Assembly (NCBI GenBank): GCA_035640715.1
Contig: DASQVO010000349.1
Coordinates: 1 to 9,693, forward strand
Reading direction: 5' to 3'
Length of the DNA: 9,693 bases
DNA from: DASQVO01 sp035640715
GTDB taxonomy: Bacteria; Actinomycetota; Actinomycetes; Streptosporangiales; Streptosporangiaceae
Positions 5,822 through 9,693 of the stretch are shown one piece after another; within the stretch, counting starts at the first letter, position 1; each line of letters opens with the position of its first letter. Position numbers and translations under genes: made by a program. The notes below the pieces were generated by a model that was not told the origin of the DNA, did not search any database, and saw only the letters and a list, made by a program, of their open reading frames with translations.

Positions 5822-8800
5822 TCACGGTTGCACCTGCGTGCCCTTGTCGTGCACCGGGCAGCACGGCGCGACCGGGCATGTCCGGCAGCCGGGGTTGACC
5901 CTGGCCTCGAAGACCGGCCCGGCCATCCCGGCCGCGACGGCCTCGACCAGATCCTTCGCCCAGCTAGGGTCCGGGCTGTCGCCGAGCGCAGGCTGCTGCT
6001 GGATCCGGGCCCGGGCGGCAAGCCCCGCCTTGCCGACCTGGACGAGCTCGGCGCCGCCTGGATCGGTGAGGCCGAACCGCTCGAAAGCGCCGAGCAGCAC
6101 CGCGAGCTGGTACACGCCGAGCTGCGGGTGCCTGTCCAGCTCGTCTTCGCGCGGCGCGCTGCCGCCGGTCTTGAGGTCCACGACCACTGCCCGGCTGCGG
6201 TCGTCGCGCTCCAGCCGATCAACCCGGCCGGTGATCTCCACCTGACCGATCTGGACATGAAGTGCCTGCTCCACAGCGACGAGTTCGCGGGGATTGGCCG
6301 CATGCCAGTCGAGGAACCTGCGCACCATCCGCTGCGCCTGCTGACGCTGCTTCGCGGCGTACCAGGCGCTGCCGAAATCAAGGTGGTGCCAGATGTCGTC
6401 GATCCGGTCTCCGATCTCCTCGTCCGAGGCGCCGCGCGCCGCGAGCACGGCGGCGGCGTGGATCACCGTGCCGAGGTGCCGCAGCACGTCGGCACGGCCC
6501 GCCCCGGCCGCCGATTCGAGCAGCCAGCGCAGCCCGCACCGGGTGAACGACTCGACCTGGGAGGGCGACAGCCGGACCTGCTCGCCGGCTCTTGCGATGG
6601 GCCCGGCATCGGACAGGGGGGTCAGCGCGTACCAGTGCCGCGGATGCGCGCCCCGGGCACCGGCGCTAGCGAGGCGGGCGAGCTCGGCGGCGGCCGCACG
6701 CCGAACCGGGAGCGGGCGGCTGCGGTCCGCCGCGGCGCGGCGGAGGTCCGCGGTGAGGGCGGACAGCGACAGCCATCGGTGACCTGGCCCGCACGCCTGC
6801 TCGATCTCGATGTCATCGCCTGCCAGCTCGGCGATGAACCGGGAGGGCCGGGTGTCGGCGCCGTCACCGCCGACCGCCGTGACGACGAGGGCGCGCCTGG
6901 CCCTGGTCACAGCCACGTAGAAGAGCCGGCGCTCCTCCGCCAGGAGCTTGGACGACAGGGCTGCGGCGGCCGCGTCCGCGGCAGCGGGACCGGTGGCCGC
7001 ACCGGACGCCGCCTCGGCAAGCTCATCCACGCCGAGGAGCGATCCGCGCAGCCGGAGGTCGGGCCAGGTCTCTTCCTGGACACCGGCCACCACGACCAGG
7101 TCCCACTCCAGGCCCTTGGACCGATGTGCCGTAAGGATGCGGACGGCCGCATCCCTCGTCGCGTGCTCGGCCAGGGTGTCGCCGGCGATCTCCTGCCCGG
7201 CAAGGCTCTCGATGAACAGTCCCGGCGCGCCCGGCGGAAGCGTGTCCGTGAACCTGGCCGCCGCGTCGAAGAGAGCCAGCACCGCGTCAAGATCCCGGTC
7301 GGCGGCCGCGCCACCCGCGCCACCCGCGGCGCTTGCCGCCTGCCAGGCGTTCGCCAGCCCGGAAGCGTCCCAGACGGCCCAGAGCACCTCCTCGGCCGTC
7401 CGGCCCGCCGCGGCAGCTTCACGCGCGACGGCCAGCAGCCGGGCCAGCTTCTCCGCGGGCGCCGCCACCTGCCGCGGCACCAGCGTGAGCTCACGCGGGT
7501 CCAGGAGCGCGCTGGCCAGCAGATCACTGGCCGGCCGCGGTGGCCACATCCTGGCGCTGCCGGGGTCGCCCGCGGTGACGTCGTCACCGGAACTCCCCGG
7601 CCCGGGTGCCGCGCTTCCTGACGCGGAGCTGGCTGACGCCGCTTCCGCGATCGCGCGCAGGCAGCGGCGCAGGCGGCGGAGCCCGAGCACGTCGGTATTG
7701 CCGAGCGGCCCGGTGAGCAGCTCCGCGGCGGTCTGCTCATCGAGGGTGTCCGGCTTGAGTGCGCACCGCAGCAGTGTGAGCAGCGGCCGGGTTCCCGGCT
7801 CCTCGGCGAGAGGCAGCTCGTCCCCGGCGACGGCCACCGGGACGCCGGAGGCGGTCAAGGCCCGCCGCAGCAGCGGCACCTGCCGTGACACCGAACGGAC
7901 CAGAACCGCCATCGAGGACCAGGGAATCCCGTCGGCGAGGTGCGCGCGGCGGAGCGTGTCGGCGATCAGCGCCGCTTCCTGGCTGGCGCTCTCCGCGACG
8001 ACGACCCGGACCGCGCCGGGCTCAGCATCGGGCAGCGGGGCGAGGTCACGATGACCGGCCTGGGCCGCGTCCGTCCCCGGCCGCCCGGTGGCCGTGATAG
8101 CCGCGGGGAGGCGGTGTGCCACCCGGCGGGAGGCCGCGAGCAGGACCGGCCCGCTGCGGCGGCACGTGTCAAGAGCCACGACCGGCGCCGGGCTGCCATC
8201 GGCCGCGCGGAACCTGTCCGGGAACTCGGTGATCGCGCGGACATCGGCACCGCGGAACGCGTAGATGGACTGATCGGGATCGCCGACCGCGATCAGCTCA
8301 CGTCCGTCGCCGGCGAGGGCCTGCAGCAGCGACTCCTGCGCCGGGTCGCTGTCCTGGTATTCGTCGACCAGGACGACGTCATAAGCCTGCCGCTCACGCT
8401 GGCGGGTCGCCGTGCGGCTCAGCAGCGTGGCGGCGATACGCACGATTTCCGCGTAGTCGTAGGCGGGCACGGGCGCGAGGTCGAAACGGGCCGCGTACCG
8501 GTCGAGGAAACGTCCCGCCGCTACCCAGTCGTCTCGCTTGCGCTGACGGCCGAGCCCGGCGAGACGGCGCCCGTCCATGCCGCGCTCCGCGGCGCGGAGC
8601 AGGAAGTCACGCAGTTCCTCGGCGAATCCGCGCGTGGCAAGGGCGGGGCGCAGCCGCTCGGGCCAGAGCGCGCCGCCGTCAGCCAGCTCGCCGCGCAGCA
8701 TCCTGCGTACCTCGAGGAGCTGCTCGGGCCCGGACAGCAGCCGGGGCGGCTCCTCCCCCATGAGCACGAACTCCCTGCGGACCAGCGCGTAGGCGTAACT

Positions 8801-9139
8801 GTGAAAGGTCAGCGCGAGCGGTTCGGAGATCGTGCGGCGCAGCCGGCCCGCGATGCGTTCACGCAGCTCGCCGGCGGCCTTGCGGCTGAACGTCAGCACC
8901 AGCACCCGTCCCGGGTCGACACCGCGGTGGATGATCCGGTGTGCCACCGCCTCGACGATGGTGGCCGTCTTGCCGGTGCCCGGGCCGGCGAGCACGAGCA
9001 GCGGTCCGCCGGTGTGGTGGACGACGTGCTGCTGTGCGTCATCGAGGCGCAGCCGGCCGCCCGCCGCGGCCGGGCGGCGGACGAGTCGGTACGCGGGTGC
9101 GGCGGACGCCGTGTGGGCGGCGGGCGTGGTGTGTTCCAT
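5822..9139 (-). CDS. adnA: AdnA, helicase-nuclease subunit of AdnAB with Fe-S nuclease
   Basis: The 1105-residue product is the second subunit of AdnAB. Helicase motifs are all present: LDDAQQHVV (32-40), Walker A AGPGTGKT (51-58), Ia TFSRKAAGEL (83-92), Ib TFHSYAY (111-117), Walker B VLVDEYQDSD (256-265), III GDPDQSIYAFRGAD (286-299), motif IV region TCRRS (325-329), V ILTAHRSKGLEWD (668-680) and VI EERRLFYVAVTRA (735-747). The C-terminal nuclease has His894, Asp974 (GRVD), Asp988 and Lys990 (VVDLKTG) and Gln1011. Cys868 together with Cys1085, Cys1088 and Cys1094 (CxxC-x5-C) matches the iron-sulfur staple of AddB/AdnA-type nucleases. Low-complexity linkers lie at about 499-530 and 706-730. 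ATG 9139 is chosen because family similarity begins nearby (YRLVRRP); it has no clear ribosome binding site. A GTG at 9190 in frame would add 17 residues. It lies 75 bp after the alkyltransferase-like gene and 52 bp before adnB, a probable operon. Confidence 0.95.
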   Translation of the reverse strand: MEHTTPAAHTASAAPAYRLVRRPAAAGGRLRLDDAQQHVVHHTGGPLLVLAGPGTGKTATIVEAVAHRIIHRGVDPGRVLVLTFSRKAAGELRERIAGRLRRTISEPLALTFHSYAYALVRREFVLMGEEPPRLLSGPEQLLEVRRMLRGELADGGALWPERLRPALATRGFAEELRDFLLRAAERGMDGRRLAGLGRQRKRDDWVAAGRFLDRYAARFDLAPVPAYDYAEIVRIAATLLSRTATRQRERQAYDVVLVDEYQDSDPAQESLLQALAGDGRELIAVGDPDQSIYAFRGADVRAITEFPDRFRAADGSPAPVVALDTCRRSGPVLLAASRRVAHRLPAAITATGRPGTDAAQAGHRDLAPLPDAEPGAVRVVVAESASQEAALIADTLRRAHLADGIPWSSMAVLVRSVSRQVPLLRRALTASGVPVAVAGDELPLAEEPGTRPLLTLLRCALKPDTLDEQTAAELLTGPLGNTDVLGLRRLRRCLRAIAEAASASSASGSAAPGPGSSGDDVTAGDPGSARMWPPRPASDLLASALLDPRELTLVPRQVAAPAEKLARLLAVAREAAAAGRTAEEVLWAVWDASGLANAWQAASAAGGAGGAAADRDLDAVLALFDAAARFTDTLPPGAPGLFIESLAGQEIAGDTLAEHATRDAAVRILTAHRSKGLEWDLVVVAGVQEETWPDLRLRGSLLGVDELAEAASGAATGPAAADAAAAALSSKLLAEERRLFYVAVTRARRALVVTAVGGDGADTRPSRFIAELAGDDIEIEQACGPGHRWLSLSALTADLRRAAADRSRPLPVRRAAAAELARLASAGARGAHPRHWYALTPLSDAGPIARAGEQVRLSPSQVESFTRCGLRWLLESAAGAGRADVLRHLGTVIHAAAVLAARGASDEEIGDRIDDIWHHLDFGSAWYAAKQRQQAQRMVRRFLDWHAANPRELVAVEQALHVQIGQVEITGRVDRLERDDRSRAVVVDLKTGGSAPREDELDRHPQLGVYQLAVLLGAFERFGLTDPGGAELVQVGKAGLAARARIQQQPALGDSPDPSWAKDLVEAVAAGMAGPVFEARVNPGCRTCPVAPCCPVHDKGTQVQP

Positions 9140-9176
9140 CTCAGTACGGCATTTCAGCAGAGCCCTGTGACATTCC

Positions 9177-9245
9177 GCGGGAACTCGCACCCGGCGCGCC
9201 GGGCAGGGGCGCCTTCAGCGGGAATTCGCACCCGGCGCGCCGGGC
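9177..9245. repeat. 28-bp direct repeat, each copy with a 14-bp palindrome
   Basis: Copies at 9177-9204 and 9218-9245 differ at one base (C9184 versus T9225) and are offset by 41 bp. Each contains the perfect palindrome CCCGGCGCGCCGGG (9190-9203 and 9231-9244). The right copy is coding: it supplies the last codons of the alkyltransferase-like gene. The left copy lies in the gap upstream of adnA. A slippage duplication of the gene's 3' end is the simplest explanation. A regulatory role for the paired palindromes is possible but unproven. Confidence 0.85.
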
Positions 9246-9622
9246 GGCCCCGGCAGCGGGGCGCACCAGCGGGCACGGCGCATGTCGACCCGGAATGCCA
9301 GGCCGTCCGCGGAGAAACGCAACGCGGTGCCTTCGGCACGGTAGTGGGCAAGGGCCGCATCCTCGTGTCCGCGCGGCGGGGAACCGTCAGCGTGGATCAC
9401 CCGCCACCACGCGACCGCGCCGCCGCATGTCGCCATCACCCGCCCGACCTGGCGGGGGCCGCCACGGCCCAGGTATTCGGCCACGTCGCCGTAGGACATC
9501 ACGTGGCCGGGAGGTATCGCGTCGACCGTATCGAGAACGTCGCCGGTGAAGTCATCGGGCGGGGCTTCCCGCGCAGCGTGGGGCCCCGCTCCCCCGTCAG
9601 TCACGAGTCCGGCGCGCGGCAT
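9215..9622 (-). CDS. Alkyltransferase-like protein (ATL, MGMT family, Cys-less)
   Basis: The 135-residue protein carries the DNA-binding domain of O6-alkylguanine-DNA alkyltransferases: PPGHVMSYGDVAEYLGRGGP (37-56) with the nucleotide-flipping Tyr44, then R57QVG corresponding to the arginine finger. The active-site PCHR motif is replaced by AWWR (71-74), so Trp72 stands where the acceptor cysteine should be. Known ATL proteins with this change bind O6-alkylguanine, bend and flip the base, and direct nucleotide-excision repair to it without transferring the alkyl group. The N-terminal ~22 residues are not conserved, so the real start may be GTG 9604 or later; ATG 9622 lacks a clear ribosome binding site. 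The C-terminus (PGPPGAPGANSR) is proline- and glycine-rich and partly encoded by a repeat copy, so it is probably a recent extension. It is the first visible gene of a minus-strand group with adnA and adnB. Confidence 0.88.
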   Translation of the reverse strand: MPRAGLVTDGGAGPHAAREAPPDDFTGDVLDTVDAIPPGHVMSYGDVAEYLGRGGPRQVGRVMATCGGAVAWWRVIHADGSPPRGHEDAALAHYRAEGTALRFSADGLAFRVDMRRARWCAPLPGPPGAPGANSR

Positions 9623-9693
9623 CCGGTCCCGGGGGCGCCACGGCGCCGGCGCCCGGCGGCGCGCTACCCGGGCCCCGCCAGACGGTGCCGGGG

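Noticed and set aside
5770..6381. N-terminal extension of AdnB to 6381
   Set aside because: It overlaps the adnA nuclease region in another frame, is Ser/Arg-rich and unlike any helicase; the start at 5769 has a ribosome binding site and a normal N-terminus.
2230..7621. Long plus-strand frames opposite adnB and adnA (for example 2230-3969, 4204-5796, 5813-7621)
   Set aside because: They are antisense to genes with complete motif sets; their products are Arg/Pro/Gly-rich with no family resemblance, as expected from codon bias in very GC-rich DNA.
9623..9693. A gene end upstream of the ATL gene
   Set aside because: Only 71 GC-rich bases remain, with several chance palindromes and a minus-strand stop; nothing identifiable.
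1..9693. CRISPR array, tRNA, rRNA or known riboswitch
   Set aside because: No regularly spaced repeat series, cloverleaf or conserved RNA motif was seen in either strand.

Overview
This is a very GC-rich window whose codon use, GTG starts and gene content point to an actinomycete (Actinomycetota). The strongest taxonomic marker is a complete adnA-adnB pair, the two-subunit helicase-nuclease that handles DNA double-strand ends mainly in Actinobacteria. The genus cannot be fixed from the sequence alone.

Layout, left to right. Positions 11-304 (+) encode a short MTH1187/YkoF-type thiamine-binding protein. Its stop codon lies inside a 25-bp tandem repeat (301-366). Positions 427-582 (+) hold the first ~36 residues of a GNAT acetyltransferase, broken off after a leaderless-type promoter. 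About 225 bases follow without a recognisable gene. Positions 808-1725 (-) encode a zinc-independent MDR/quinone-oxidoreductase-like enzyme. About 106 bp upstream of it lies a perfect 13-bp inverted repeat (1832-1861) that looks like a regulator's operator, but no regulator gene is visible. Positions 1862-2313 are debris: a short fragment resembling the end of an FAD-dependent oxidoreductase and a fragment of an IS5-type transposase.

The right three quarters of the window form a minus-strand DNA-repair cluster, read right to left: an alkyltransferase-like protein (9622-9215), adnA (9139-5822) and adnB (5769-2314), separated by 75 and 52 bp. Both Adn subunits keep all UvrD-type helicase motifs and all RecB-type nuclease residues. 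AdnA also keeps the four-cysteine iron-sulfur signature. The alkyltransferase-like protein has Trp in place of the catalytic Cys, so it should bind O6-alkylguanine and not repair it. The arrangement suggests joint expression of a lesion-recognition protein and a break-resection machine; the co-expression is an inference from spacing.

No wholly new system stands out. The most unusual points are a 28-bp repeat carrying a 14-bp palindrome, duplicated at the alkyltransferase/adnA junction; a tandem-repeat insertion inside the AdnB motor domain; the orphan palindrome near the MDR gene; and the decay zone next to the 3' end of adnB.
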